A stretch of 64,000 bases of DNA from Leptospira interrogans serovar Manilae (GTDB lineage: Bacteria; Spirochaetota; Leptospiria; Leptospirales; Leptospiraceae): contig CAMCZP010000003.1 of assembly GCA_945887855.1 (NCBI GenBank), forward strand, positions 30,373 to 94,372, in the 5' to 3' direction. The translations under genes were made by a program, and so were the position numbers. This document shows, in pieces, positions 18,302 to 28,000 of this stretch. The first letter of the stretch is position 1. Each line of letters begins with the position of its first letter. The notes below the pieces were generated by a model. The model made no database searches and had not been told where the DNA came from. It saw only the letters and a list, made by a program, of their open reading frames with translations.

Positions 18302-18318
18302 ATTCGTTTCCTGGCTAA

Positions 18319-18345
18319 AGTATAGTGGTATTTATATATGCTACT
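18319..18345 (-). promoter_or_regulatory. 22-bp palindrome over a promoter upstream of the cNMP-binding operon
   Basis: AGTGGTAT-N6-ATGCTACT (18324-18345) is an inverted repeat with 6 of 8 paired positions per half and the 8-6-8 geometry of a Crp operator. On the minus strand a TATACT -10-like box (18324-18319) adjoins it, just before the TTG start at 18301. Autoregulation by the downstream Crp-like protein is an inference. The very short leader is a weakness. Confidence 0.3.
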
Positions 18346-18491
18346 GTAACCATTTTCGAGAGAAAATTCATCTATTACAATAGGAAAAACTTATAAATGA
18401 AAAAAAATATGAAGAAATAATTCTAAAGAGCTAATTTCATTTAAATAAAAAATGTTTTGAGAAAGTAGAATTGAGGCTTAGTTTAAATATA

Positions 18492-19091
18492 TTATTTAAA
18501 AAATGATTGAGGATTTATACTTTTACTCCCTTGGTTGACCTGGAAATAAAGACCAGATACTTTTGATGTGGTACCAAGGATTGTGCCTTTTGAAATAGTG
18601 TCTCCCTCTGATACAAACACCTCAAGTAAATTTCCATAAACACTGTAAATATTATCCCCATGTTCAATCACAATAACAGTTTCATACCCTTCTAATTTAT
18701 CTACTGCAATAATTTTTCCTTCATAACTAGGATATACAGAAGGTGAGCCACCAGTCAGTAGAACGCCTTTGTGAGGATTGTTAGGATCTTTTGAAAATGA
18801 TTTTTTAATTACAGTCTTATCTCCAAAAGGTTTAGATAAAGTATGAAGGGATTTTTCTGTTTTTGGAACTGAAATTTTATCTATTTCATTTAAAGATTGA
18901 TTTTTAGAGGATTTATTAGTTTCAGAATCCTTAAAAATTGCTACGGGGTTTTCTTTGGGATCAGGATTCACAATATCTGCAGTTACAGGAATAGTTATTG
19001 ATATATTAACTAAAATTATAGCTATAAATAGATTAAAAATAACACTATTAGAAGTACAAATAACTTTTATAATTTTTAAAAACTTATCCAA
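18492..19091 (-). CDS. Secreted/anchored LytM (M23)-like protein lacking catalytic residues
   Basis: This 199-residue protein has an N-terminal signal or anchor (about 15-38, NLFIAIILVNISITIPVTA), a Ser/Lys-rich linker and a C-terminal LytM-like fold (about 118-199). The fold blocks YEGKIIAVDKLEGYETVIVIEHG and SEGDTISKGTILG are clear. The metal-ligand histidines are gone: YGHL reads YGNL and the final HxH motif reads LYFQV. Such degenerate LytM proteins (EnvC/NlpD type) activate amidases rather than cut peptides, and that is the likely role here. The start is TTG 19091 with AGGA upstream. Confidence 0.72.
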   Translation of the reverse strand: MDKFLKIIKVICTSNSVIFNLFIAIILVNISITIPVTADIVNPDPKENPVAIFKDSETNKSSKNQSLNEIDKISVPKTEKSLHTLSKPFGDKTVIKKSFSKDPNNPHKGVLLTGGSPSVYPSYEGKIIAVDKLEGYETVIVIEHGDNIYSVYGNLLEVFVSEGDTISKGTILGTTSKVSGLYFQVNQGSKSINPQSFFK

Positions 19092-19446
19092 TTAATCAAA
19101 TCCTGGGGTAATAATATAAATCCTAATAATTAAAGGATTTATATTTACATAATACTATTAACGAACTTATGTACCCCTGATATTGAATTAAATATTTTTT
19201 AATAAATAAAATTATGATTCATTTTGTTGTTTGTTTTTTGATTATTTTTTTATTTAAATTAAAGAAATCTATTTTGTATAATTTGAATATTATGTCTCAA
19301 AAAATTACCAACAGATCAGAGTAATTCTATGTATTTGTAATTAAAAGAAGAAGATTGGATTTGTATAGATAAGTTATTATGGATTAAAATAATATATAAA
19401 ATTATTATATACTATAGTATTAAAGAATAATTAAAAAAAATAATAA
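19092..19446. other. AT-rich intergenic DNA without a recognisable gene
   Basis: These 355 bases between the LytM-like gene and the structured repeat are very AT-rich, with stops in all frames at short intervals. Presumably the promoter of the LytM-like gene lies here, but no convincing boxes stand out. No RNA gene was recognised. Confidence 0.5.
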
Positions 19447-19549
19447 ATGACGCAACTACAATAACTATCTTTATCCGCCGGTAGGCGGAAAAGAGCCTAG
19501 GATTGTTGCGAATTAATTTGCAAAAACTGACTTTTTGCAGGAACGTCAT
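19447..19549 (+). repeat. Structured ~103-bp dispersed repeat, copy 1
   Basis: The element is bounded by ATGACG / CGTCAT. It contains a perfect hairpin TCCGCC-GGTA-GGCGGA (19474-19489), a perfect hairpin TGCAAAAA-CTGAC-TTTTTGCA (19519-19539), and a longer-range pairing of CGCAAC near the left end with GTTGCG (19505-19510). A copy about 90% identical lies at 63512-63613 in the same orientation. No reading frame is shared. It lies between two minus-strand genes and may act as a terminator for the RsbW-like gene. Confidence 0.8.
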
Positions 19550-19569
19550 AAATAAATAATTGGCTATGA

Positions 19570-19989
19570 TTAAATCATCTCAGAAAATAACTTTTCTAAA
19601 ACTAAAATATTTTCTTGGTTTTCACCTTTTTTGTAAGAAATCTTCAGAATAGAATTCAACAATAAAAGTCCAAATCCTTCAGTTTTCATTTTAGAACTAA
19701 GTTCTTGGTGATTTTTTATTCTTTGTAAGGGATTAAAATGAACTGCAGAATCTGTGATAATAAAAGTAAATCCATCCTCTGACCGGATAAATTCTAGCTC
19801 TATTTTAGATTTTTTAGGAGTGGGAAATCCATGCTCAATGATATTTGAAATAGCTTCATCTAATGCCAATACAAGTCGAAATTGCCATTTTTCATTTACA
19901 TGATTGTACAAAAAAATACGGGCTCCACGTCTTACATGATGCAAGCATGATAGCTTATTTGGAATTTGAATTTTCTTCGTAACTAGCAT
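19570..19989 (-). CDS. RsbW-like serine-kinase / anti-sigma factor (HATPase_c_2)
   Basis: This 139-residue GHKL ATPase has N-box LALDEAISNIIEHGF (about 41-55), an altered G1 box ITDSAVHFNP (about 78-87) and the glycine-rich lid TEGFGLLLLNSI (about 103-114). The family phosphorylates STAS anti-anti-sigma proteins and binds sigma factors. No STAS or sigma gene is adjacent, so the partners lie elsewhere. SpoIIE-type phosphatases in this window are candidates for the opposing activity. It starts 74 nt after the tyrA stop and may be transcribed from its own promoter. Confidence 0.8.
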   Translation of the reverse strand: MLVTKKIQIPNKLSCLHHVRRGARIFLYNHVNEKWQFRLVLALDEAISNIIEHGFPTPKKSKIELEFIRSEDGFTFIITDSAVHFNPLQRIKNHQELSSKMKTEGFGLLLLNSILKISYKKGENQENILVLEKLFSEMI

Positions 19990-20063
19990 TTCTATCTTAA
20001 AACAGTGTTAATTATATATTTAATTGACATTTGTAAATCTAAATAGTTTTGACATAAAAAAAA

Positions 20064-20957
20064 TTAAATTTTTAGGATTTGATTCCTTGAGTTTTTTGAT
20101 GATTCAAAATATTTTTTCCAAATTCCTTTTTGGTGAGGGGGTTCCTGTTTTAAAATTTCTATAAGGTCAGTCAGTTGATTTTTATATGCCAAAAGACAAG
20201 TTAAGATTGCTTCTTTATTTGTTGAAATGATCGCTTCCCACATTTCTGGATTTGAACCTGCAATTCTACTCATATCTCTAAAACCACCACCAGATAAAGG
20301 AAGGGGAGAAATATTAGTATATTTTTTTACTATATCAGAGTTATTAGCCCAGTTTACTAATAAAGATGATAAAATATGTGGTGCATGAGAAAGATAGGAT
20401 AAAATCTCATCATGGTCTTGTGCAGGTATTTCAATTGTAGAAGAACCGATGTACTTCCATAGATTTTCTATTTTTGATACAGATTCCTCACTTGTATTAT
20501 CTTCTCTCGTGAGAATGCATAATTTTCCAAAGTAAAGATCTTCTTTTGAGTGTAATGCTCCCGATAACTCTGAACCAGTCATGGGATGTGATGAATAGTA
20601 ATTGTGTTTACTTTTAAATTTATTTTTTACTGCTTTGATGATTTCTGATTTTGTTGATCCTAAATCTGTTATGAATCCTTGGTAGTCTTCAGGAATTAAA
20701 TTTATCTTATCACATGTTAAATCAACAGGAAGACTAAAAATTATCAAATCATATTCATTCCATCTATTATTTCTCAAAAAATCTTCTTCAATCAATAAAT
20801 AGTCTGTTAAATTTTTATTAATTATTTCATCATAACTTTTTTGGGATCTCAGAACCCCTGTTGTTTTTATTTTTAAGCCAGTTTTCTTAATAGCAAGGGA
20901 AAGAGATCCTCCCATTAACCCCAATCCATAAATTAAAATATTATTAAAACCAATCAT
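20064..20957 (-). CDS. tyrA: Prephenate dehydrogenase
   Basis: This 297-residue NAD(P)-dependent enzyme of tyrosine synthesis shows the nucleotide-binding loop IYGLGLMGGSLSLAI at the N-terminus, TDLGSTKSEI, SSHPMTGSELSGA (catalytic His region), YLSHAPHILSSLL and GGGFRDMSRIAGSNPEMW. There is no ACT or chorismate mutase domain. The ATG overlaps the pheA stop by 1 nt, so the two aromatic genes are coupled. Cyclohexadienyl (arogenate) specificity cannot be excluded. Confidence 0.93.
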   Translation of the reverse strand: MIGFNNILIYGLGLMGGSLSLAIKKTGLKIKTTGVLRSQKSYDEIINKNLTDYLLIEEDFLRNNRWNEYDLIIFSLPVDLTCDKINLIPEDYQGFITDLGSTKSEIIKAVKNKFKSKHNYYSSHPMTGSELSGALHSKEDLYFGKLCILTREDNTSEESVSKIENLWKYIGSSTIEIPAQDHDEILSYLSHAPHILSSLLVNWANNSDIVKKYTNISPLPLSGGGFRDMSRIAGSNPEMWEAIISTNKEAILTCLLAYKNQLTDLIEILKQEPPHQKGIWKKYFESSKNSRNQILKI

Positions 20958-22042
20958 TAGAGCAGGGGCTCCGATGCTGGGTATGATCCTAGAATCTTAA
21001 AAAAAGTAGCTCTCTCTTTTATTTCGTCAATAATTTCTTTTATATGGGGATCTTTCTCATGCCCATTGAAATCAACAAAAAAGTTATACTGCCAGGAATT
21101 TCTCCTCGTAGGTCTAGATTCTATTTTACATAGATTTATATTATTTTCATAAAAAGGTTTAAGAGTTAAAAAAAGAGATCCTGGTTTGTCTGACAATGAA
21201 AATACCATGGATGTTTTATCTTTACCTGTTGGTAAACATTGTGATTTTCCAATGATTAAAAATCGTGTTGAATTGTTAGGTAAATCTTCAATATTTTCTC
21301 TTATCATATTTAAACCATAAATATCACCAGCAATTTTAGAGGCTATTGCAGCCCCTTCGCGGTTTTCTGCAACGAGCATTGCTGCTTTCGCTGTAGAGGA
21401 CGTTTCAATAATTTCGCAATTCGGTAAGTTTGCTGCTATCCAATTTTTACATTGTGAATTGGCTATTTTTATTCCATATAGTTTTTTAATATTTGAAATA
21501 TCACTATCAAAACCCAAGAGATAGAGGGATATTTTAATGTATGTTTCTGAATAAATTTGGAGGTCGGAAGTAACTAACATGTCTAAAGTGGAGTTTACTA
21601 AACCTTCACTTGAATTTTCTATTGGTACTACACCATAATCACATTTTCCTGTTTCCACAGATCGAAATACTTCGGGAATCGTATTGTGTTGTTGTGACTG
21701 GATGGATGTTCCAAATCTTGAGATTACTGCTTGGTGAGAAAAAGATCCTTCCGGTCCTAAATAAGCAATGTTGATTCCTTTTTCAAATGCAATCGTTGCA
21801 CTCATGATTTCTCTATATACAGATGTGATAGCTGAATCAGAGAGGGGTCCTTGGTTTATTTTTTTAATCTTTTCATAGACTTCTTTTTCCCTATCAGGTC
21901 TGTAAATTGGTTCTCCCTTAGCTTTTTTAATTTCACCAATAGTTGCTGCAAGCTTTGCTCTATCCTGAATCAATCTTACAATTTCTATATCAAGGGAATC
22001 TATCTGCTTTCTAATTTCAGTGAGATCTTGGTTTGATGTCAT
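20957..22042 (-). CDS. pheA: P-protein: chorismate mutase / prephenate dehydratase
   Basis: This 361-residue bifunctional enzyme of phenylalanine synthesis has an AroQ chorismate mutase domain (about 1-88; RKQIDSLDIEIVRLIQDRAKL), a prephenate dehydratase domain (about 93-275; IAYLGPEGSFSHQA, VPIENSSEGLVNSTLDML, catalytic Thr in NNSTRFLIIG) and a C-terminal ACT domain (about 282-361) with KIESRPTRRNSWQYNFF, the phenylalanine-binding ESRP region. Feedback inhibition by phenylalanine is expected. The ATGA overlap with scpB and the 1-nt overlap with tyrA place it inside a long operon. Confidence 0.95.
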   Translation of the reverse strand: MTSNQDLTEIRKQIDSLDIEIVRLIQDRAKLAATIGEIKKAKGEPIYRPDREKEVYEKIKKINQGPLSDSAITSVYREIMSATIAFEKGINIAYLGPEGSFSHQAVISRFGTSIQSQQHNTIPEVFRSVETGKCDYGVVPIENSSEGLVNSTLDMLVTSDLQIYSETYIKISLYLLGFDSDISNIKKLYGIKIANSQCKNWIAANLPNCEIIETSSTAKAAMLVAENREGAAIASKIAGDIYGLNMIRENIEDLPNNSTRFLIIGKSQCLPTGKDKTSMVFSLSDKPGSLFLTLKPFYENNINLCKIESRPTRRNSWQYNFFVDFNGHEKDPHIKEIIDEIKERATFFKILGSYPASEPLL

Positions 22043-22782
22043 ATTTCTTCCTGTGGTGGGATATTTAAACTGGGAATAGTAGATTCCGATATCGGGTTAG
22101 ATTCTGATATCTCAGCTTCTAATTCTTCTTTCTCTACATCATCTTCTGGAAGTGGGATTTCTTCTTCTTGTTCCATTTCTTTTCTGAACTGAAATTCTTT
22201 ATCTTCAAATTCACCAAATTGCAAATCACCAAGATCTTCAAATTTTAACTCTTTGACTTCATTTGGAGGTGGGAGATCTGATAATTTATTCAAACCAAAA
22301 TGAATTAAAAATTCAGAAGTTGTTCCATACAAAGTTGGTCTGCCAGGTACTTCTTTTTGACCAATTGGTTTGATTAATTTTTTTGCTACCAGTGTAGTAA
22401 CCATTGCCCTGGAAGAGACACCTCTAATTTCATCAACTTCAGGCAATGTGATAGGTTGCTTATATGCAATGATAGCTAGAGTATCTAAAGTGCTCTTTGA
22501 GAGAGTTTCCCTTCTTTTTTCTTTAAAAATAGTACCTAATATTTGAAAATAAACTTCATTAGTATAAAATTGATATGCGCCGGCAATTTCTTTTAAAATA
22601 AATCCACCGTTTCGTTCTTCAAACTCCAAAGATAATTCATCTAATAATTCTCTTGTAAGTGATTTATCAATACCGGCCGAGCTAGAAATAGAACTAATTT
22701 TAAGGGGTTCTGAAGATAAAAAAATTAAAGCTTCTAGTAATCCTTTGTAGTACTCTCTTGTTTTATCTGTTGAAGTTTCCAA
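22039..22782 (-). CDS. scpB: Segregation and condensation protein B
   Basis: This 247-residue protein has two winged-helix domains of the ScpB kleisin-associated family (LLEALIFLSSEPLKI; LSKSTLDTLAIIAYKQPITLPEVDEIRGV; LYGTTSEFLIHFGL). ScpB binds ScpA in the SMC condensin complex. A long Glu/Pro-rich acidic C-terminal tail (about 185-247) goes beyond the core. The start is TTG 22782, 1 nt after the scpA stop. It overlaps pheA by 4 nt. Confidence 0.94.
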   Translation of the reverse strand: METSTDKTREYYKGLLEALIFLSSEPLKISSISSSAGIDKSLTRELLDELSLEFEERNGGFILKEIAGAYQFYTNEVYFQILGTIFKEKRRETLSKSTLDTLAIIAYKQPITLPEVDEIRGVSSRAMVTTLVAKKLIKPIGQKEVPGRPTLYGTTSEFLIHFGLNKLSDLPPPNEVKELKFEDLGDLQFGEFEDKEFQFRKEMEQEEEIPLPEDDVEKEELEAEISESNPISESTIPSLNIPPQEEI

Positions 22783-22783
22783 A

Positions 22784-23551
22784 TCAATCTACCAAAAAAA
22801 TTTTTATATTACCAAACATTTTATTTTGTTTGATTTGTATTTTACCAAGTTTAACAATTTCTAAAACAGCTAAAAAGCTATAAACAATATCAAGAGTTTC
22901 GGGATCATTTGAAGTAAAGATTTCTGAAAAATAGATTTCTCTTTTAGAGGAGAGCAAAGTCTCAATATCTCTTAACTTTTCAGAGATAGAATATGTGGAA
23001 TCGGCTATGAGAAGCTTTGGAATTTCATCTTGGATTGCTTCTTTGGATAAAATACCATTGAATGCAGCAATTAAATCTAATAAATCTACATCTAACCAAT
23101 TTTCATCATCTGGAAAATGTATTAAAATTTGGTTGGTTTCTCTGGGAAATACAGAGGAACGTATTAAGTCTAATTGGGCTAACTTTTGCCCTGCAATCTG
23201 GTATTTTTTATGCTCTATGAGTTTATCTACAAGCTCTCTGGGAAGTGTAGGTTCAGTGTCGGGTTCTTCAAAGCCAGGATTGGGAAGCAGAGCCTTGGAT
23301 TTTAAATAGACAAGACTTGCCGCCATTTTAGTGAATTCTGAACTTAATTCTATAGGTAGGTTTTTTGCTAATCTTAAAAATTGTATAAAATCTTCGGTAA
23401 TTCGAGAGAGGGATACTTCAAATATATCAATTTTATAACTTTCTATTAAGGTCCATAGTACGGAAAGGGGGCCCTCAGTCCACCCTCCTTCATTTGTGCT
23501 CCATTTGACAAGAAATTGAATATTTTCATTCGAAGGATCAACAGTTTCCAT
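22784..23551 (-). CDS. scpA: Segregation and condensation protein A (kleisin)
   Basis: This 255-residue kleisin of the bacterial SMC complex has the N-terminal block WTEGPLSVLWTLIESYKIDIFEVSLSRIT, the helix MAASLVYLKSKALLPNP and the C-terminal winged helix VYSFLAVLEIVKLGKIQIKQN. The canonical FEGPL reads WTEGPL. It follows cheY by 11 nt, an unusual junction of chemotaxis and chromosome-segregation genes. Confidence 0.94.
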   Translation of the reverse strand: METVDPSNENIQFLVKWSTNEGGWTEGPLSVLWTLIESYKIDIFEVSLSRITEDFIQFLRLAKNLPIELSSEFTKMAASLVYLKSKALLPNPGFEEPDTEPTLPRELVDKLIEHKKYQIAGQKLAQLDLIRSSVFPRETNQILIHFPDDENWLDVDLLDLIAAFNGILSKEAIQDEIPKLLIADSTYSISEKLRDIETLLSSKREIYFSEIFTSNDPETLDIVYSFLAVLEIVKLGKIQIKQNKMFGNIKIFLVD

Positions 23552-23562
23552 TCAAAAAAGCA

Positions 23563-23925
23563 TTAGTTACCAAGAGCTTTTGCCGCAGCCTGCTGGAGTC
23601 GTTCTGGTGGGAACGGTTTTACAACAAAATCTTTTACTCCCATTTTGATTGCTTTTGCGAGTAAGTCTTCCTGACCCAATGCTGTTACCATGATAACCTT
23701 TGCCTTTGGATCCATCTTAATAATCTCACTTGTAGCAACAATTCCATCTTTTTCGCGCATGGTAATATCCATTGTAACTAAATCCGGTTTGAGAAGTTTG
23801 TACTGCTCAACGGCAATATTTCCGTTTTCTGCTTCTCCAACAATTGTATGCCCAACAGCCGTTAAGGCATCTTTCACAAGTGTACGCATAAACTTTGCGT
23901 CATCAACTACCAATATTCTGGCCAT
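23563..23925 (-). CDS. cheY: Chemotaxis response regulator CheY
   Basis: This 120-residue single receiver domain has acidic pocket D8-D9, phosphoacceptor D53 (LVTMDITM), T81 and K103 (VVKPF). As a stand-alone receiver next to cheB and cheA it is the presumptive flagellar-motor or adaptor response regulator. Its ATG lies inside the end of cheB (23-nt overlap), which implies coupled translation. Confidence 0.93.
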   Translation of the reverse strand: MARILVVDDAKFMRTLVKDALTAVGHTIVGEAENGNIAVEQYKLLKPDLVTMDITMREKDGIVATSEIIKMDPKAKVIMVTALGQEDLLAKAIKMGVKDFVVKPFPPERLQQAAAKALGN

Positions 23926-25048
23926 AACTCCCTCTTTCCTTTATTATACGAATCATTTGTGGTACTATATCATTTAGAGGAACAACGTGATCTATTCCTC
24001 CCATATCTATTGCTTGTCGGTTCATTCCAAATACTACTGATGTTTTTTCATCCTGTGCAATAGTCGGTGAACCTATTTCTTTTAACTTTTTAATAGATTC
24101 AGCTCCATCTTTCCCCATCCCGGTCATAATTACAGCGAGTAAACTAGCACCATAACAAACATTTAGACTATCAAATGTAACATCTATAGATGGCCTGTGT
24201 CCATTAACAAGTTGCCCTTGTTCCAGTTCAATAGAAATATTCAAATCTTTTCTATGAATTTTCATATGGTAGTTTCCAGGAGCAATGTAGGCTGTACCTG
24301 ATTTTACAATTTCTCCATGCTCAGCTTCTTTGACCTTGATGGAAGAAATCTCATCTAACCTCTCTGCAAACGCCTTGGTAAATCCAGCAGGCATATGTTG
24401 AACAACAAAAATGGGAAGTTCAAAAGATTCTGGAATTTGTTTAAAAAGACTATGTAAGGCATTTGGTCCTCCAGTAGAGGTTCCAATTCCAACAGCTCGG
24501 ATTACTTGTTTTCTATTTTCCTGAAAATTTCCAACCTTAACTTTTACTCTAGATTTTATTCCAGTGATTTCAATGTTATGCTCAAAATAGTCAGCAATCT
24601 TCGTTCTCAAAAGGGTTCCAATTTCATCTGTATCCATTTTGATAGCACTAGAAGGTTTGGGAACAAAGTCAATTGCACCTAGCTCTAACGCTTGGAAGGT
24701 AGCTTTTGCTCCATGTTGTGTAAGTACTGATAGCATTATAACTGCAACTTTAATTCCTTTTTTAGAAAGTTCTCTCAATGCAGTTAGCCCATCCATAACT
24801 GGCATTTCAACATCAAGTGTAATTATATCTGGTTTTAACTGCTCCACAAGATTTATACAATCTACTCCAGTTTTCCCTGTAGCAACCACATCAATTCTTC
24901 CATCTGACTGGAGAAGGTCTGCTACGATTGTACGAACAAGAGCTGAGTCATCAATGATAACAGCTCTTATTTTCCTCGAGGCATTTGAAGTAGTTTGGGT
25001 TTCAGGTTTCAATTTTAGATTTTTCTCAATATAAAAATCAAGACTCAA
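23903..25048 (-). CDS. cheB: Chemotaxis protein-glutamate methylesterase CheB
   Basis: This 381-residue protein has an N-terminal receiver domain (D79 in IITLDVEMP) and a C-terminal methylesterase/deamidase domain with a visible catalytic triad: Ser191 (GIGTSTGGPNAL), His218 (VVQHMPAGF) and Asp314 (MTGMGKDGA). It demethylates chemoreceptors. The start is TTG 25048, within a TTGA overlap with the cheA stop. No cheR is in the window. Confidence 0.94.
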   Translation of the reverse strand: MSLDFYIEKNLKLKPETQTTSNASRKIRAVIIDDSALVRTIVADLLQSDGRIDVVATGKTGVDCINLVEQLKPDIITLDVEMPVMDGLTALRELSKKGIKVAVIMLSVLTQHGAKATFQALELGAIDFVPKPSSAIKMDTDEIGTLLRTKIADYFEHNIEITGIKSRVKVKVGNFQENRKQVIRAVGIGTSTGGPNALHSLFKQIPESFELPIFVVQHMPAGFTKAFAERLDEISSIKVKEAEHGEIVKSGTAYIAPGNYHMKIHRKDLNISIELEQGQLVNGHRPSIDVTFDSLNVCYGASLLAVIMTGMGKDGAESIKKLKEIGSPTIAQDEKTSVVFGMNRQAIDMGGIDHVVPLNDIVPQMIRIIKERGSYGQNIGS

Positions 25049-28000
25049 CTCAATTTGGCTATAAGCTGAACTAGTTCATCAAAATCAGGTAAGAAAATTA
25101 AGTTACCGATTAAATTATCCCCATCATAAACAAATTCTGTATTCATACTTAAAAATTTAGTTTTTTCAGGTTTTACGGCATCTAACACTTCCCTAAATGT
25201 TCCAGAAACTAACTCTGGAACAGATGGCATTATTTGAACCTTAGCTTTATTCGAGAGTGAATTGATGATGCTTGCACACACTATATTAGAGATTTCTGAT
25301 AAAACAGAGAGGTTGTCATCTGATAACTTTTTCGCTAATGTTGAATTTTCATTAGATTTTAATAATTTATTGGAAAGCTCATTTCCTTTCTCTTCAGAGA
25401 AAATCATAAGTAAATTTCCATTTAAATCACCATTCATTCTAATTTTTAAACCAAAAAAATGCTCATAAGGATCTCGAATTAGATCAACTAGGATATCTTT
25501 ATCTGTAAGTGCAATTTCAGGCATAAATAAATCCACATTGGATCCCACTAGTTGTGAGAGCACAAGCCCCGCATTCATGGTACCAGTGTTAACTACAGTT
25601 TCCAATTTTCTAATCTCTTGGTTGGATAAAAGTTGATCTATTGGACGATCGATCATCGCCTCAACTCTCTGTTTAGTTTGTTCAGAAAATGATTTCAACA
25701 TTTCCTTTGCTTGGTTTCTTCCATCATCCTCTTCTGAGGAATTTTCAGGTTCTTCCTGCATTGTAGCGGTTCCTACTTCCTCAATGGATTCTTCAGATTG
25801 GGGAATTTCTGTTTCTATTGTATTTGAAGTATCGGAAGAATCATGTTCTACGATACTAGATTCAATAGTGATTTCTTCCTGAACTTCTTCTTCCTCAGTT
25901 TCTTTTTCGTGGACTATCACTATAGGTTTTTTTCGCTCAGTTGATTTGTCTTTTTTCCTTCTAGATTTATCACTTAAAACCATTTCTAGTAACTTAGAAT
26001 TATAAAGATTGGTAGATGTGATGGTCTTATATATTTTTTCTGTGACGGTATTATCTGAGGATCTGCTGGAATTTAATCGTAGCATTTCAACTCCTTCCAA
26101 AGTGTCATCAACATTGATTACATTTGTAAGTTCAATCAAACCGGGTATATCTAATACCAGAATAATTGTTCCATCACCCATAATGGAAGCACCTGTAAGC
26201 CCGGGAATGTTGCGGAAATTTTTTTCAAGAGTTTTAATGACTGTCTCATGTTTACCAATCATATCATCTACAATAAATCCAAGCTTTCTAGAGTTGAAGT
26301 TCACGATCACAACAGGAAACTCTTCTAAGTCTTTTTTATCTGAGAGACCTATGATCTTATTTAGCCTATAGATTGGTAGAACCTCTCCTCTCAAATTGAA
26401 GATTTCATGACCTTCAAGTGTATTGATTTGTTCTTTCTTTACACGAATGGTTTCAAATACTTCAGAAAGTGGGAATGCATATATCTCTTCTTCCATAGAA
26501 ACAAGGATGGATGGAATGATTGCAAGAGCCTGGGGAAAGCAGAGAGTAAAGGTTGCCCCCTGTCCCTCAACTGAGTTAATCAATATTTTACCTTTGAAAT
26601 CTTGAACGAGCTTATTGACTACGTTCATCCCCACACCCCGACCAGAAATATCAGTGACTTCAGCAGCTGTTGAAAAACCTGCTGCAAAGATAAATTGGAA
26701 GACATCGTTATCGGAAAGATTTTGGGCATCCGCTTGGGAAACGAGACCATTTTCTATTGCTTTTTTTAAAATCCTTCCTTTGTTTAAACCCCTTCCATCA
26801 TCTTTGATTTCTACCATGATGTTATTTCCACCCTGGTAGGCATTGAGTTCCACGGTTCCCATATCAGACTTGCCCGTTTTCATCCGTTCCTCTGGTGTTT
26901 CTAAACCATGATCAATAGAATTTCGAATCAAGTGGAGGAGGGGCTCACCGATCATATCTACTACTTTTTTATCAAGTTCCGTGTTTTCTCCCAAGAGTAT
27001 AAGTTGAACTTTTTTGTGGGTTTCCATAGAAAGATCTCTAACCAATCTGGAGAACCGATTGAATACACTTCCAATGGGTACCATTCTTGTATTCATGATT
27101 CCTGATTGGAGATCCTTAGAGATTCGATTGATTTGGTCAATTTTACTCTTTAGTTCTGTAAGCGTTGTATCATCTCCAAAGGTTCTAACCAGATCATCAT
27201 AAATCTTTTGGAAACCCGAGTTGGTTATGACTAACTCACCCACATTGTTCATAAGCTGGTCTAATTTTTCAGAGGAAACCTTTATACTTTTTGTTAATTT
27301 GGAGTCATCCTTATCAGCTGCAACTGCTTGTGGTTTTTCTTTTTTAGGAGGCGAGGGAGCATTAGATGGTTTAGCTGAGGTTTCATTTTCATGTTGAGCG
27401 GGAGAAGATGTCTCGTGTGCTGAGAGTGGTTTGGCGGTATTGGTTAAATTGCGTGGTTCTACATTGATATAATCCACCATATCCACAGAAATTGTTTTTT
27501 TTACATCCTCTAAAGACATATCAGTCAACAGGATAAATGTAAGAGAATTTAGCTCAGTACCACGCTCTAAAATTTCAATATCTGGGTTAGATTTATAAAT
27601 AACAGAGTTTTGTTTTATATTTTGTAAGATAAGTGTAAATCGAAGCCCTTTCATAGGGGTATCAGATTTTAAAACTACACGTATATCAAAGAGATTGCCC
27701 TTTCTGGATTTAAACTCTTCATCAAGTTCTGCTAACTCATCTTGGTCTAAAGTTAGAGGAATAAATTCAGATGCGGAAGTGTTAGATATAGACCTAGTTT
27801 CAATTTTTATTTCTTCAACCAAATCCGAATGCACAATTCGATTGATTTCTTCTTCGTCTAGTTGTGTGATATAAACCAAAAGTAGCTCATTGATTTCTCC
27901 ACCTTTGAGAAGATCATCTTCTTCTGGTTGTGTTTTAAAGATAACTCCAGATGGTTTTAAAAGTTCTAGCATCAATGCATATCTAGAACCCTTCATTTGG

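Noticed and set aside
19447..19549. Integron attC-like site
   Set aside because: CGCAAC/GTTGCG looks superficially like attC core ends, but the consensus RYYYAAC/GTTRRRY is not met and no integrase or cassette array is present.
26009..26371. 120-codon plus-strand frame opposite cheA
   Set aside because: Antisense shadow of a conserved kinase region; Ser/Ile/Val-rich composition reflects the reverse reading of cheA codons.
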